A DNA stretch of 64,000 bases from an uncultured Ectothiorhodospiraceae bacterium (GTDB lineage: Bacteria > Pseudomonadota > Gammaproteobacteria > S012-40), in contig CALZJE010000010.1 of the NCBI GenBank assembly GCA_945787715.1, positions 17,141-81,140 on the forward strand, in the 5' to 3' direction. Shown in pieces: positions 9,086-20,855 of this stretch. Both the position numbers and the translations under genes were made by a program. How positions within the stretch are numbered: position 1 is the first letter of the stretch; each line of letters begins with the position of its first letter. Below the pieces are notes generated by a model. The model ran no database searches. It had not been told where the DNA came from and was given only the letters and a program-made list of their open reading frames with translations.

Positions 9086-9919
9086 GTGGATAAAAACTAT
9101 TTTTCAACAATATTATTATCACTCACTCTAGCATTTTCTCATGCGTCTTTAGCAACAAGTATTTCTAACTTTAACGACTGGGGTATTAACACCTCCGACC
9201 TCTCTAGTTCGCATTCGGGTGTTCACTCTATCGAGGAAGATCAACATTCAAATTATCTCAACCCAGGCTACGGTGGCCAAGAATATGATGCGGAAGCAAT
9301 TTACACTACTTGGGATAATGACTATTTGTATGTAGGTATAATGACAGGCCGTCTGCAAAATCCTACTACGGGATGGGCACCAGGCGATATTGCTTTCGAT
9401 CTAGGTTCCGATAACTCATATGAATTTGGATTGGTTACATCAAGTGCAGCTGGCTCCAATGCATCGACCGCAGGAATTGGTAATCCAGGTGAATTTTATA
9501 TTGTGAGTGAATGGAACTATGGTGTTTGGGATGAAAATGGAAATCATGTTGGAGTGAATAGCCCATTAGTAGATATAAACCATCCAACGAGTGTAAAAAC
9601 CGGAGCACTATCTGGATCAGCTGCCAACTTTACATATAGCGCGCTTAAAGAAAATGGGACTTGGCTTAGTTACGGAAACTGGAGCGACGATAAACACTAT
9701 TTTATCTCTGCAAAAATTGACTTGGATCTATTTCTTGAAACAGGCGATACTCTTGAAGGTGGATTCTCCATCCATTGGGCAGCAAACTGCAACAACGACT
9801 GGTTGTTATTAGATGTGCCAGCTCAACCAACGACTGTCTCTGAACCTGTAAGTTTATCTCTTATGTCACTTGGTCTATTGGGATTGGGCTTACACAGAAG
9901 AATACAAAAAAGAAAATAA
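9086..9919 (+). CDS. PEP-CTERM sorting domain-containing secreted protein
   Basis: 277 residues starting at GTG. A signal peptide (about 1-23, ending HASLA) precedes a secreted domain rich in Asn, Ser, Gly and Trp with the pattern YDAEAIYTTWDNDYLYVGIMTG, common in PEP-CTERM proteins. The C terminus is a PEP-CTERM sorting tail: VSEPVSLSLMSLGLLGLGL, then basic HRRIQKRK. The motif has SEP instead of PEP. Such tails are recognised and cut by an exosortase in the inner membrane, and the product is usually released or attached to the outer surface or exopolysaccharide matrix. No exosortase is linked. A sigma-54 promoter lies 40-55 bases upstream. The molecular function of the secreted domain is unknown. 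Confidence 0.85.
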   Translation: MDKNYFSTILLSLTLAFSHASLATSISNFNDWGINTSDLSSSHSGVHSIEEDQHSNYLNPGYGGQEYDAEAIYTTWDNDYLYVGIMTGRLQNPTTGWAPGDIAFDLGSDNSYEFGLVTSSAAGSNASTAGIGNPGEFYIVSEWNYGVWDENGNHVGVNSPLVDINHPTSVKTGALSGSAANFTYSALKENGTWLSYGNWSDDKHYFISAKIDLDLFLETGDTLEGGFSIHWAANCNNDWLLLDVPAQPTTVSEPVSLSLMSLGLLGLGLHRRIQKRK

Positions 9920-10727
9920 GTAACTTAACAGCCACCGGCTAGAGCTAGGGGATTAACAATACGGAGTAAATTTTACCTTATGGTAAATTCAAGACGGCTA
10001 TCCTAGATCACCTTGACAATCAAGAATGCGTAAAATTCATGAAGTAATTTTTACTGTCTTGGTTCATTCTTTTGATCACACAAAAGAATGAACCAACTGC
10101 TGGGCTGACAGCGCAGCACACTAGATTAATGCACAGGTGCTCTATATATATTTTGCAATACACACGGTGGAATATGCATGACATTGTCGATATCCAAAAC
10201 CTGGAAGGCAAACACATCAATGTTGTACCTGAAGAATCTGATGAATTAAGCTGCTATACCCGCGAACAATACAGCGAGCTACGAATGGTGGAATAACCTA
10301 CAGTGCATATTTGGATAAATAAAAGAATCACTGCTTTTGATTCTGGAGAACACAGAATTGTCTGACGGAAATCTCGAGTTTTGTTACTTAATTGGTGTTC
10401 TATGGCACGTAATATGATTTAATTCTTTAATCAGGTTGTTTAAAAACTCTCATGTAGCACGATACAGCGTTAGTACCCGGCTCAAAATGCTTATTTATTC
10501 TAATAAAAACCCAAAAATTGCATCTGCGTCGCCTAAAGCGCCTACTGTTAGTGCTCCCGATCGTATGCACTAAACACGATCTAGCACTGAGTTCCGTGTA
10601 AGCGCGACTATGGTTACACATGAATTAATGCACTTTTTAAACTATTTTTCCTACTCTTGCTCACACCTGAGACTTTTTCAACAGCCGATTAAACATTGTC
10701 ACAATTACTTTTAAAAGAGAATTTTTC
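9920..10727. other. 808-bp gap with a perfect 16-bp hairpin
   Basis: No ORF I can defend. The 74-aa ORF at 10072-10296 starts at TTG and overlaps the hairpin; a shorter reading from ATG 10174 (MHDIVDIQNLEGKHINVV, 40 aa, with GGTGG upstream) is possible but matches nothing I know. The hairpin at 10059-10096 is listed separately. Confidence 0.5.
10059..10096. repeat. perfect inverted repeat, 16-bp stem and 6-nt loop
   Basis: TTGGTTCATTCTTTTG and its exact reverse complement are separated by ATCACA. All 16 base pairs match. There is no T-run after either arm, so it is not an ordinary intrinsic terminator. It lies 140 bases after the PEP-CTERM gene. Confidence 0.85.
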
Positions 10728-11375
10728 TTGAACGATTTTCCAGCAATAGATTTATTAAACAAAGGAGGCCTATTAGTTTGGCCGATCCTTATCTGTTCAA
10801 TAATTGGCACAACAATATTTTTTGAACGTTTGACTTTATACCGAAAAATACAAAAGTATTTTAAAAATGATGATACCACTTATCAAACCCTACTAATGGG
10901 AAGTTTTGAAGAATCTAAGAAAAAGCTTCGTGAGCAGCTTACGGAGTTTTCAGGCGATAAACGAATAATACTGGAAGCATTGGATGTAGAGAATCCTACT
11001 CGTGAGACCATAGAAATGGTAATCACTCATGGTGTAGAACGGGAAATGTTCGCTTTATCAAGAACGCTGAGCACATTGGCAGTGATTGCCAGTGTCTGCC
11101 CTTTGCTTGGCCTACTTGGTACGGTGATCGGAATGATCAAGGCGTTTACCGTTGTGGAATCCATGGGTGGTAGTGTTAATGCCGCTGTATTAGCTGGTGG
11201 TATTTGGGAGGCGATGTTAACAACTGCCGTTGGTTTATTAGCTGCAATACCATTATTATTTTTTCACAATCACCTAGAGGCTAGATTGCACTTCATTCAA
11301 GCGGAGCTTGAAGAAGTGGCAATTAGTTTTATGAAAATGTGGTCTAAAGGTTTTAAAAACGCTGAGTTAAACTAA
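10728..11375 (+). CDS. exbB: MotA/TolQ/ExbB proton channel family protein
   Basis: 215 residues. This is the proton-conducting subunit that works with an ExbD/TolR partner in the inner membrane to energise TonB-type or related envelope machines. Three membrane segments are visible: GGLLVWPILICSIIGTTIFF near the N terminus, then LAVIASVCPLLGLLGTVIGM and a third around AMLTTAVGLLAAIPLLFF. The second and third carry the conserved family signature LLGLLGTVIGM. The start is TTG at 10728, preceded by AAGAGA; no ATG is in frame near it. The exbD-like gene follows after one base, so they are one operon. No tonB gene is linked, so the driven receptor is unknown. Confidence 0.9.
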   Translation: MNDFPAIDLLNKGGLLVWPILICSIIGTTIFFERLTLYRKIQKYFKNDDTTYQTLLMGSFEESKKKLREQLTEFSGDKRIILEALDVENPTRETIEMVITHGVEREMFALSRTLSTLAVIASVCPLLGLLGTVIGMIKAFTVVESMGGSVNAAVLAGGIWEAMLTTAVGLLAAIPLLFFHNHLEARLHFIQAELEEVAISFMKMWSKGFKNAELN

Positions 11376-11376
11376 C

Positions 11377-11784
11377 ATGCGCTTCCCTGCAAAGAAATAC
11401 AAACGACCAACTATTCACTTAACAGCACTGATTGATATTGTATTTTTGCTACTAATTTTTTTCTTGTTGGCAAGTAGTTTTGTTGATCAACAGGGCATTC
11501 AGATTCTCATACCGGAAGTTAGTAGCGAGAGTAAAGATCTACTACCTGATATCACAGTACAAATAGATCAAGATGGAATTTTTTATTACAATGGTATTGA
11601 TATTGGTGATCAAGCTCTTTACTACAAATTGGAAGAGCGTTTCAAAGCCTCAAAAGTCCATAGATTAGCAATACGTGCTGACCGACGAGTTGAATACGGT
11701 AAAATTGTTCAAGTCATTGATATAGCCAAATCCGCCGGGGCCAAAGACTTTTTATTAGTTAATCAACAAAGCCTGCAAGAATAA
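11377..11784 (+). CDS. exbD: ExbD/TolR family biopolymer transport protein
   Basis: 135 residues. The N-terminal anchor IHLTALIDIVFLLLIFFLLASSF contains the conserved family Asp (ALIDIVFLLLIFF) that carries the proton flux. The rest is a periplasmic domain ending in a typical IRADRRVEYGKIVQVIDIAKSAGA stretch. It starts one base after the exbB stop and is surely co-translated with it. The two together form a proton-driven stator. Confidence 0.92.
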   Translation: MRFPAKKYKRPTIHLTALIDIVFLLLIFFLLASSFVDQQGIQILIPEVSSESKDLLPDITVQIDQDGIFYYNGIDIGDQALYYKLEERFKASKVHRLAIRADRRVEYGKIVQVIDIAKSAGAKDFLLVNQQSLQE

Positions 11785-12013
11785 ATTTTAAACTCAAAAA
11801 TATAATCTTCTCTGATAATTATGAGCTTTACTTAAATTGAAAGAATAAGGCTCAAGCGGTGCCGCTCATTAGTGATTTTTATTACACACCGCCCCCAAGG
11901 GGGAGTTTTGCCTCTGATAGCATACTATGAGATCGGTGTTCTATATACACACCCGGCTACAATCACAGTAACGCAATTGCAGCCAAACAGAACTTAGTCC
12001 CATAAAACTTTTG

Positions 12014-15326
<3,313 letters not shown>

Positions 15327-15737
15327 ATGGAAATTATCGAACTTGCTGGAAATATTTTTTCTCAGAAAATTGGTGGTAATGGAGATGACGAAAATATCGT
15401 TAACGCATTAACAGGATTGTTTTCAGATAGTGATGGCGGCATTAATATCATGAATTTGATCTCAAAATTTCAATCTGGTGGAGTAACGTCATTAGTAACT
15501 TCCTGGATAAGTGATGGTGAAAACAGCCCAATTTCTAGTGATCAGCTAAAAGATATTTTTGGAGAAGAGAAAATTTCAGAATTTGCATCTAACGCTGGGA
15601 TGAATGTTGATACTGCCATTGACGGTTTGTCCGGAATGATTCCAGATTTAATCGACCAAGCAAGTAATAGCGAATCTTTACTTGACAATGTTGGCGGAAT
15701 TGGTGGATTGGCTGATATGGCTAAAAAGTTTTTTTAA
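15327..15737 (+). CDS. YidB-like DUF937 family protein
   Basis: 136 residues from ATG 15327. The track start is GTG 15321, but AGAGAGG is 9 bases from the ATG and only 3 from the GTG. The chain has the family look of YidB/DUF937: an N-terminal helical part, a hydrophobic Gly-rich middle (LISKFQSGGVTSLVTSWI) followed by DQLKDIFGEEKISEFASNAG, and a final Gly-rich tail. No signal peptide. Function is unknown across the family. It stands upstream of a MITE and a YegP-like gene in the same direction. Confidence 0.8.
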   Translation: MEIIELAGNIFSQKIGGNGDDENIVNALTGLFSDSDGGINIMNLISKFQSGGVTSLVTSWISDGENSPISSDQLKDIFGEEKISEFASNAGMNVDTAIDGLSGMIPDLIDQASNSESLLDNVGGIGGLADMAKKFF

Positions 15738-15744
15738 AATATAG

Positions 15745-15925
15745 GTAGCTACTCAGTGTTTTTTAACGATAAAAACGTTGAATTGAGAGTTTGTCGCCAC
15801 TCAGATAGCGAAAACCGTTGTCCTCATAGACACGAACATTGAGTGCCCATGGGTGTGTTTACAACGTGTTTCGGATACCTTTTTAGCACCAAACGCGATT
15901 CGTTCAAAAACCGCTCAGTAGCTGC
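15745..15925. mobile_element. MITE, copy 1 (181 bp)
   Basis: Ends are GTAGCTACTCAGTG and, inverted, GCAGCTACTGAGCG. Inside it shares blocks with copy 2 at 56614-56793, including AAACCGTTGTCC, GCCCATGG and the palindromic middle. The 8 bases on the left (AAATATAG) and right (AAATATTG) agree in 7 of 8, as expected for an aged 8-bp target duplication. Ends close to GTAA and an 8-bp duplication fit the IS66 type. No coding capacity. Confidence 0.8.
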
Positions 15926-16020
15926 AAATATTGTTGAAATAGTTAAATTATTTTTCAACAAATAACGTGAGTAATGTTGTATTTAAACTTAACTTAAAAA
16001 ACATACGAAGAAGGAATATT

Positions 16021-16359
16021 ATGAAAATCATTGTCAAAAAAAGCAATGCACATGAACCTTATAGCTTTAGTTTTGTGGATAATTACGGTGCCTCTGTAAT
16101 AAGAAGCGAGAACTACGCAGCCAAAAGAAGTGCTCTCAACGGCATAGCTTCAGTTAAAAAAAATTGCGTTGATGATAGTCGTTACGAAATGAAAGAATCA
16201 AAAAATGGAAAATTCTTTTTTAACCTAAAGGCGCTAAATGGTCAAATTGTAGCAACAAGCACATTATTTGCTACAGAAGAGATTCGTAATGAAGCTGTTT
16301 TGAAATTGAAAAGCGAAGCGCATGAAGCCTTACAAGAGGAAGCTGAAGTAGAAGCTTAA
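16021..16359 (+). CDS. YegP-like DUF1508 family protein
   Basis: 112 residues from ATG 16021, with GAAGGAAT 6 bases upstream; the track's earlier GTG start at 15967 adds non-family residues. It has two tandem DUF1508 units: residues 1-60 with FSFVDNYGASVIRSENYAAK and SALNGIASVKKN, and 61-112 with FFFNLKALNGQIVATSTLFAT and RNEAVLKLK. The family is cytoplasmic and of unknown function. A hairpin follows at 16374. Confidence 0.85.
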   Translation: MKIIVKKSNAHEPYSFSFVDNYGASVIRSENYAAKRSALNGIASVKKNCVDDSRYEMKESKNGKFFFNLKALNGQIVATSTLFATEEIRNEAVLKLKSEAHEALQEEAEVEA

Positions 16360-16373
16360 TGTAGATATAGATT

Positions 16374-16400
16374 GCCTGGCAGCAATAAAAGCTGCTGGGC
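16374..16400 (+). terminator. hairpin after the YegP-like gene, possible terminator
   Basis: GCCTGGCAGC pairs with GCTGCTGGGC (10 bp, two G-T wobbles) around AATAAAA. It sits 14 bases after the stop. There is no proper T-run, so termination is only likely. Confidence 0.4.
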
Positions 16401-16523
16401 ATTGTAAAGATTGAGAACCACGGTATCAGGAATTATGGTGTGTGGTTTTGTTATGTGTATAAATCTTTTCAAACGTGTTTTTTTATTTCTGAGAGTAGGA
16501 TCCCTCATTTCCAGGTAAGCATG

Positions 16524-17792
16524 TCAGGTTTTCAAAAAAACACTCGCACCCAGGTTACTCAATATTTTCAGGCCTTCATCGAGTGGAACCGCCATCAATT
16601 TCTTATCATGTGTTGTGACGAGCTTAAGTTTAATCAGTTTCGCCATTGCATCGTCAATTTCAAAATTCAGCTTACATTGCCATTTTTCTTCAAACCATGA
16701 TTCAATTGTTCTATCCAGATCGACTTTGGTGATTGGCTTTTCTGTTATCAGCAAAAAATAATACGCGAGAATAGCTTCCTTACATTCCTCTTCTTCAGCA
16801 TCATCAATCAGGCGATGGAATACACCGGCATTATTATCCAGATTCTTGAAATACAAACTTTGCGTTAAGGTCTGCATAAAACGTAATTTCCGGTTTTTAA
16901 AATTATTAAACTGTTTCCACAAATAGCCACCAAGTGCTGCAAAACCCACGGCCAATGTTGCCAGCGTAGCCCAATTTAATTCTACAGGTTGGTTGTGCAT
17001 TCCCAGCCAAAATCCAATTAGCGATCCCATTAGAACCATGGTCGCACCAAGTTTTGTTGTAAGAACTATGCCGCCACTTATAACAGCGGGTACACCGATC
17101 ATGAGCTTATCAATATTTCTCATACGCACGTAAGTATTAGGAAACAGCATTTCCAAGTCAGCTTTTGGCACATTTTGAAATAACTTTAAAATGGTAGCAT
17201 CAGCCCGGCAAAATGAAGAAAGCGAATTCTTCGATTGATAGTTTTTATCTACCTTGATATAGACCATCACTCGGTCATAATTTATGAATCGAATTTTTTT
17301 GGTCTTCAATCCAAACCAGGCCTTGATGTTTTCTTCACGAAATGATTCTCCCCTGCAGTACAGCAGGACTTCAGAAAAATCATCAAAATCAACCTGAAGT
17401 CGAATCTTGAAAATGGATGTTTCTGACAGAGCTTGGGCAAGATCTGATTGATTCAGTTGTTCATAATTCGCCTTGTTTAACAGTTTTTCCAATAGCTGAA
17501 CAAATTCGCTCCCAGAGGATTGGCTGTTTTTAATCAACGGCGACGGTCTTGTATCTGCATCTGGATTAACAGGCGCGTATGCGTTTTTCAATGATTCCAG
17601 TGTCTGATGAAAATCAATATGAAAAATACTTTGCAACAAGAATGAAAGCTGCCTAAATTGTGGCGCCTGAATGTCATCAAGTAAATTTTCAGACAAGCAC
17701 ATTTCTAGAACATCGGCTTTTCTAAAGGGTATAAAACGCAAAGATGAATTATTATCCAATGGAATTACCGAACTTTCGTTATTGGCAGACAT
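16524..17792 (-). CDS. DUF3754 (TMEM143-like) membrane protein
   Basis: 422 residues. The N-terminal FIPFRKADVLEMCL is the hallmark of the DUF3754/TMEM143 family. A cytoplasmic N-terminal half is followed by PKADLEMLFPNTYVRMRNID and two adjacent membrane segments (about 240-262, VPAVISGGIVLTTKLGATMV, and about 280-300, NWATLATLAVGFAALGGYLW), then a soluble C-terminal domain. The biochemical function is unknown. It starts two bases after the stop of the DUF2959 lipoprotein gene, so both are made from one message and may act together at the envelope. Confidence 0.8.
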   Translation of the reverse strand: MSANNESSVIPLDNNSSLRFIPFRKADVLEMCLSENLLDDIQAPQFRQLSFLLQSIFHIDFHQTLESLKNAYAPVNPDADTRPSPLIKNSQSSGSEFVQLLEKLLNKANYEQLNQSDLAQALSETSIFKIRLQVDFDDFSEVLLYCRGESFREENIKAWFGLKTKKIRFINYDRVMVYIKVDKNYQSKNSLSSFCRADATILKLFQNVPKADLEMLFPNTYVRMRNIDKLMIGVPAVISGGIVLTTKLGATMVLMGSLIGFWLGMHNQPVELNWATLATLAVGFAALGGYLWKQFNNFKNRKLRFMQTLTQSLYFKNLDNNAGVFHRLIDDAEEEECKEAILAYYFLLITEKPITKVDLDRTIESWFEEKWQCKLNFEIDDAMAKLIKLKLVTTHDKKLMAVPLDEGLKILSNLGASVFLKT

Positions 17793-17794
17793 AC

Positions 17795-18466
17795 CTATTC
17801 AGGCAAAGTTGCGATAAATTCATCGGCTTTGTTAATTGATGCTTGCATGCCATCAATCAAGAATTGCACATCTTTTTCAATACTAACCACTTCAGCATTC
17901 AGGGCACCAATGGCTTTGGCATTCAAATTATGCTTTAAGTAAAGCACATTATCCCTAAAGCGAATTAACACACTGCTCATACGTTTCTCAGACAACAACA
18001 TTGCCTTGTGTAAACTTTTGTATTTCCGTTTCGTCGCTTTTAATTTTTTCTGACTATCCTGTCGCATACGAGTTGTAGAAATCAATTGGGTTTCCTGCTC
18101 CCATTCTTCAAACAAATCTTCAGCAATGCTTTCTACTTTTTCGATACGATCACGTACATCTGTTGCTTGTTCTTCACAATCCTCGAAATCACTTTTCAGA
18201 TTTGTGTAGGCTTTTTCTAGCTCACCACCATCAAATTTCCCCATTTCCTTGAGGCGCGTCAAAGCATCTTTAAATTCTTCTTTTGCTTCTACTTGCTCGT
18301 CACGAGCAGCCTCAACATTATCCCTTAACAAATCTCGTTTCTCTTTGCCCAGCTTTTCCCAGGTTGCGTAGTACATGGTACTACACGCAGTCATACTGAG
18401 CGTGGAAAAAAAGATCATTAAGTAAAGTATCGATGATTTGAATGAAGGACGAATAAATGTCAGCAT
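17795..18466 (-). CDS. DUF2959 family lipoprotein
   Basis: About 223 residues from ATG 18466; a GTG at 18481 is the alternative. A signal peptide ends with a lipobox-like SMTAC at about residue 28 of this start, so the mature protein should be lipid-anchored. The mature chain begins STMYYATWEKLGKEKRDLL, the DUF2959 signature, and is then almost entirely helical with dense Glu/Lys/Arg, predicted coiled coil. No catalytic motif is visible. It is the first gene of a two-gene unit with the DUF3754 membrane protein. Confidence 0.8.
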   Translation of the reverse strand: MLTFIRPSFKSSILYLMIFFSTLSMTACSTMYYATWEKLGKEKRDLLRDNVEAARDEQVEAKEEFKDALTRLKEMGKFDGGELEKAYTNLKSDFEDCEEQATDVRDRIEKVESIAEDLFEEWEQETQLISTTRMRQDSQKKLKATKRKYKSLHKAMLLSEKRMSSVLIRFRDNVLYLKHNLNAKAIGALNAEVVSIEKDVQFLIDGMQASINKADEFIATLPE

Positions 18467-19047
18467 ATTTTCTATAATCACTTTTAATTTGGTTAATTTT
18501 TATTAAATTTTTCAGCAGCTAGAACTTTCGGCAGCTAGAACAATAAGCTTTTGAATGTGTTCGATCAAATTCTACGCTCAGATATTGAAACTACCTATCC
18601 TTTCTTGTCAGATTTAACAAATATTCACGAACAAGTGTAGCCATAGCTCTCGTTGTTGTGAAATGATGATCCTAAGTTTCAGCGTTCAAATTCTTTATAT
18701 GTATCACTTCAACCGTAGTATATGCATCATACTCAATAGCATCAATATTAATCATGGAAGCATCACCAGCATGAATGCCGCCACATATTAATAAATCGGG
18801 AATAAAGGAGTCCTGCTGAATTGTGCTGTTAGTCGTCACACTTATAAGGATATATTTACCGCGCGCATATTTCAGCAGGTGATGTTTGTTTCCAACTCGT
18901 TAGTGAATTTGATTTATGTTAACTGAGCGTCAAATTTATCAGTGGGTGCTCAATTTTGGTTTTTTTCATGACTGTGATTTATACTTTTTCTGCTTCGCCA
19001 TCACAAAACTAGCACCCTTGGGCTTCATACAGGAAAACTATTTATTT
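18467..19047. other. gap with a palindromic repeat upstream of the second PEP-CTERM gene
   Basis: No ORF. It holds repeat copy B (18785-18879) and a short direct repeat GCAGCTAGAAC twice around 18510-18540. The sigma-54 promoter of the PEP-CTERM gene starts directly after it. Confidence 0.6.
18785..18879. repeat. palindromic dispersed repeat, copy B
   Basis: The left 38 bases match copy A at 2376 (35 of 38). CCTGCTGAA at 18812 and TTCAGCAGG at 18871 are inverted ends of a 68-bp segment. The reverse complement of this segment aligns with copy A through CTTATAAG, so the two copies differ by an inversion of the inner part. Confidence 0.7.
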
Positions 19048-19063
19048 TGGTATTGATATTGCT
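19048..19063 (+). promoter_or_regulatory. sigma-54 (RpoN) promoter of the PEP-CTERM gene at 19092
   Basis: TGGTATTGATATTGCT has GG and GC 12 bases apart and a full TTGCT -12 half. It lacks the C after TGG, so the -24 half is weaker. The start would fall near 19074, 18 bases before the codon and before the GGAGG ribosome site. Confidence 0.7.
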
Positions 19064-19091
19064 GATTAACAACTGTCTGGAGGACATGATA

Positions 19092-19739
19092 ATGATAAAA
19101 ACCAACCATAGTTTAGTTAGAGCTTCGTTACTTACTGCAATAATTTTTTCATCTCTAGCCAATGCCGAGTCAATTGTGTATGAAGGATCAATTGGCTTAG
19201 CTGATAACCCACTTGGAACAGTGAGTGGATTAGTGGATGGCTCAGGATGGATTGATTCTGACGCTTCTAATATCGATTTTTGGAGTTTTAGTGTAGGAGC
19301 TGGTGGATTAGCAGTGGATGTATGGGCCACTCGGACAGATTCTGCGTTCGACCCAGCATTCTCACTTTATTCTGGTATAACCTCTGCCGACGAAATTACA
19401 TTCAAAAATTTTGGTAGTTTTGCTGAATTGACTTACCTCAAATCCGCCGATGATGACATTTCTCAACCCCCGGAGTTGAATTTAGGTCCTTTTGCCGATC
19501 CAGCTTTATTTGACATTTATCTTTCCGAGGGAAGTTACACAATTGCAATTGGTGGCTATGAGAATGGTGATGTTGGACCATATGGCTATGATTTATTTAT
19601 AGCGAATGCTGGAGAGGCTATATCAGTATACGGAGTGGTCCCAGCAGTCCCCGAACTCTCCACTTGGGTCATGATGAGCTTTGGTTTAGCCGGTATAGGC
19701 TTGATGGTTCGGCGTAAACAGAAAACTACTGAGATGTAA
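19092..19739 (+). CDS. PEP-CTERM sorting domain-containing secreted protein
   Basis: 215 residues from ATG 19092, chosen because GGAGG lies 8 bases upstream; the track start at 19047 lies before the promoter. A signal peptide (ending SSLANA) is followed by a beta-rich domain like the DVUA0089/pre-peptidase C-terminal type: IDFWSFSVGAGGLAVDVWA, FDPAFSLYSG and SYTIAIGGYENG. The C terminus VPELSTWVMMSFGLAGIGL then RRKQK is a PEP-CTERM tail of the VPE-STW subtype. It is expected to be processed by an exosortase and placed at the cell surface. It has a sigma-54 promoter and stands alone. Confidence 0.88.
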   Translation: MIKTNHSLVRASLLTAIIFSSLANAESIVYEGSIGLADNPLGTVSGLVDGSGWIDSDASNIDFWSFSVGAGGLAVDVWATRTDSAFDPAFSLYSGITSADEITFKNFGSFAELTYLKSADDDISQPPELNLGPFADPALFDIYLSEGSYTIAIGGYENGDVGPYGYDLFIANAGEAISVYGVVPAVPELSTWVMMSFGLAGIGLMVRRKQKTTEM

Positions 19740-19918
19740 CCTTAGTAGCTCAACGATGAAAGAGAAAGGCGACTTCGACCGAGTTTCCTTGATATGCACC
19801 CTGTCAATTTGCACGGATGTAGTAATTACTTGTGCCTGGTCATTCTTCGAGAATTGCAGGCAATTACAGCATTGCGACACTTACTAAAATAAATGTGTTT
19901 ATTTTCAAATCAATCTAT

Positions 19919-19949
19919 TAAAAAATAAAAGGATCCCAACAGAATCCTT
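19919..19949 (-). terminator. intrinsic terminator of the suc operon
   Basis: Read leftward: AAGGAT, a 9-base loop, ATCCTT, then TTATTTTT. It begins 38 bases after the sucD stop. Confidence 0.75.
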
Positions 19950-19986
19950 CCCTTCTCAAACATAAAAATTACTCTGTTTAAACTTT

Positions 19987-20853
19987 TTACAATCGCTCTT
20001 TCAACGCAGCGCCCAAACTAGCCGGTGACTTAGTCGTACTAACCCCAGCAGCTTCAAGCGCAGCAAACTTTTCAGCAGCCGTTCCTTTGCCACCAGAAAT
20101 AATCGCTCCCGCATGTCCCATGCGTTTTCCTTTTGGCGCTGTTACTCCAGCGATATAAGCAACCACAGGTTTGGTCACATGTGCTTTAATATATTCGGCT
20201 GCTTCTTCTTCCGCAGTTCCACCAATCTCACCAACCATCACAATGGCTTCAGTCTTCGGATCGTTTTCAAACAATTCAAGGCAATCAATAAAAGTTGTAC
20301 CTGGTATTGGATCGCCGCCGATGCCGATGCAAGTGCTCTGCCCATAACCTAAATCAGTAGTCTGCTTTACCGCTTCATAGGTGAGTGTTCCGGAGCGAGA
20401 TACAACACCGATCTTACCTGGCAGGTGAATTGAACCTGGCATAATGCCTATTTTACATTCGCCTGGCGTAATAATGCCGGGACAATTAGGGCCGATGACT
20501 CGAACGCCTGCATCTTCCACTACCATTTTTACTTCCAGCATATCGATCGCTGGAATGCCTTCGGTGATACAGACAATTAATTCAATACCGGCATCGGCCG
20601 CTTCTAAAATTGCGTCTTTACAAAAGGGTGCGGGTACATAAATAACGGTTGCAGTGGCACCAGTTTGATCAACAGCGTTTTGAACAGTGTTAAATACTGG
20701 CAAGCCGATGTGTTGTTGACCGCCTTTACCAGGTGTAACACCGCCAACCATTTTTGTTCCATATGCGATTGCTTGTTCAGAGTGAAAGGTTCCTTGTTTG
20801 CCGGTAAAACCCTGGCAAATAACTTTTGTTTCTTTATTGACTAATACACTCAC
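19987..20853 (-). CDS. sucD: succinate-CoA ligase subunit alpha
   Basis: 288 residues, the standard length. With SucC it converts succinyl-CoA, ADP and phosphate to succinate, CoA and ATP in the cytoplasmic TCA cycle. The CoA-binding Rossmann part starts [17 protein letters not shown], and the active-site phosphohistidine lies in [15 protein letters not shown] near residue 246. It is the last gene of the five-gene operon, 2 bases after sucC, and is followed by an intrinsic terminator. Confidence 0.98.
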   Translation of the reverse strand: MSVLVNKETKVICQGFTGKQGTFHSEQAIAYGTKMVGGVTPGKGGQQHIGLPVFNTVQNAVDQTGATATVIYVPAPFCKDAILEAADAGIELIVCITEGIPAIDMLEVKMVVEDAGVRVIGPNCPGIITPGECKIGIMPGSIHLPGKIGVVSRSGTLTYEAVKQTTDLGYGQSTCIGIGGDPIPGTTFIDCLELFENDPKTEAIVMVGEIGGTAEEEAAEYIKAHVTKPVVAYIAGVTAPKGKRMGHAGAIISGGKGTAAEKFAALEAAGVSTTKSPASLGAALKERL

Positions 20854-20855
20854 GG

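Noticed and set aside
10072-10296. 74-aa ORF with TTG start
   Set aside because: Its start overlaps the perfect hairpin; no family match. A 40-aa version from 10174 is left open but not annotated.
15745-15925. Could the palindromic stretch after the YidB-like gene be a CRISPR or terminator array?
   Set aside because: It is one element with inverted ends and an 8-bp flank duplication, not spaced direct repeats.
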